Shown here: one piece after another, positions 63,873 through 64,000 of the stretch
Numbering within the stretch: position 1 is the stretch's first letter
Layout of the letters: every line of letters begins with the position of its first letter
Assembly (NCBI GenBank): GCA_936920625.1
Contig: CAKZHC010000011.1
Span: 186,001-250,000, forward strand
Source of the DNA: an uncultured Enterobacteriaceae bacterium
Lineage (GTDB): Bacteria; Pseudomonadota; Gammaproteobacteria; Enterobacterales; Enterobacteriaceae
Direction of reading: 5' to 3'
DNA: 64,000 nucleotides
The notes under the pieces: generated by a model
Database searches by the model: none
What the model saw: only the letters and a program-made list of their open reading frames with translations
Told to the model about the DNA's origin: nothing
Made by a program: the position numbers and the translations under genes

Positions 63873-64000
63873 ATGACTTTTATTGCTAACAATCTAACCC
63901 AGGTCCGTCAGCGAATTGCTGATGCAGCCAGACGTTGCGGCCGTGATCCCAAAGAAATTACTCTGATTGCCGTCAGTAAGACCAAGCCTGCGAGCGCAAT
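63873..64000 (+). CDS. yggS: PLP homeostasis protein YggS (partial, 3' end beyond window)
   Basis: A PLP-binding protein of the YggS/PROSC family that buffers PLP. Only the first 42 residues are present, MTFIANNLTQVRQRIADAAR followed by RCGRDPKEITLIAVSKTKPA, where the lysine of VSKTKPA is the PLP lysine. Divergent from yggR with only 14 bases between starts. Intact as far as seen. Confidence 0.95.
   Translation, partial: MTFIANNLTQVRQRIADAARRCGRDPKEITLIAVSKTKPASA

Overview
The window is a chromosomal segment of an enterobacterium (Gammaproteobacteria, Enterobacterales). Gene content and order follow the lgt-ptsP-rppH-mutH ... lysA ... lysS-prfB-recJ-dsbC-xerD-fldB ... gcvTHP-ubiIH-pepP-zapA ... 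serA-rpiA-argP ... fbaA-pgk-tktA-speA-metK-galP ... gshB-ruvX-yggS backbone of Escherichia and Erwinia relatives. I cannot name the genus. An Erwiniaceae-like or insect/host-associated lineage is plausible because the backbone is eroding: several E. coli neighbours appear absent (tas, galR, lysR, epd, loiP, speB; compared from memory), and several retained genes carry single-base lesions (lplT, aas, yggR, the sprT start codon). It also carries a leucine-rich-repeat effector-like gene.

Layout. 1-5247: lgt (cut by the window edge), ptsP, rppH, then mutH. 5248-8525: accessory island with a small secreted cysteine peptide gene, a frameshifted LRR effector-like gene and an eroded remnant. 8526-13046: ygdQ, ygdR and the aas-lplT lysophospholipid recycling pair, both members frameshifted. 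13739-22920: lysA, a DoxX protein, lysS-prfB (RF2 with its programmed frameshift), recJ, dsbC, xerD, fldB. 22921-24800: a cluster of four paralogous small signal-peptide genes. 25054-29370: ygfX-sdhE, ygfZ, a HAD phosphatase, a transposase relic, yqfA and an ATPase relic. 29542-43649: gcvTHP, ubiIH-pepP-ygfB, zapA, 6S RNA, fau, serA, a small membrane protein, rpiA. 43884-54717: argP, yggE, mscS, fbaA, pgk, tktA, a YidB-like gene, speA. 55761-64000: metK, galP, sprT, endA, rsmE, gshB, yqgE, ruvX, yggR and the start of yggS.

The most unusual content is a five-member family of 57-64 residue precursors (one gene at 5485-5679 on the minus strand, four at 23270-24794 on the plus strand). They share a lysine-bearing N-region, a hydrophobic core and an A-x-A signal peptidase site. 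In the three best members a 29-35 residue mature peptide follows the pattern x-x-C-M-x(8-12)-C-x3-C-x(10-12)-C-L at the C-terminus. One copy is interrupted by an amber codon exactly where others have Gln, and a near-perfect 27-bp hairpin lies inside the cluster. I do not recognise this family. A second notable locus is the LRR gene, split by a triplicated 8-bp unit whose copy number would switch the reading frame.

Functionally the window mixes central carbon and one-carbon metabolism (fbaA, pgk, tktA, rpiA, serA, gcvTHP, metK), ubiquinone biosynthesis, flavinylation and Fe-S maintenance (sdhE, ygfZ), translation (lysS, prfB), DNA repair and recombination (mutH, recJ, xerD, ruvX), and envelope functions (lgt, mscS, dsbC).
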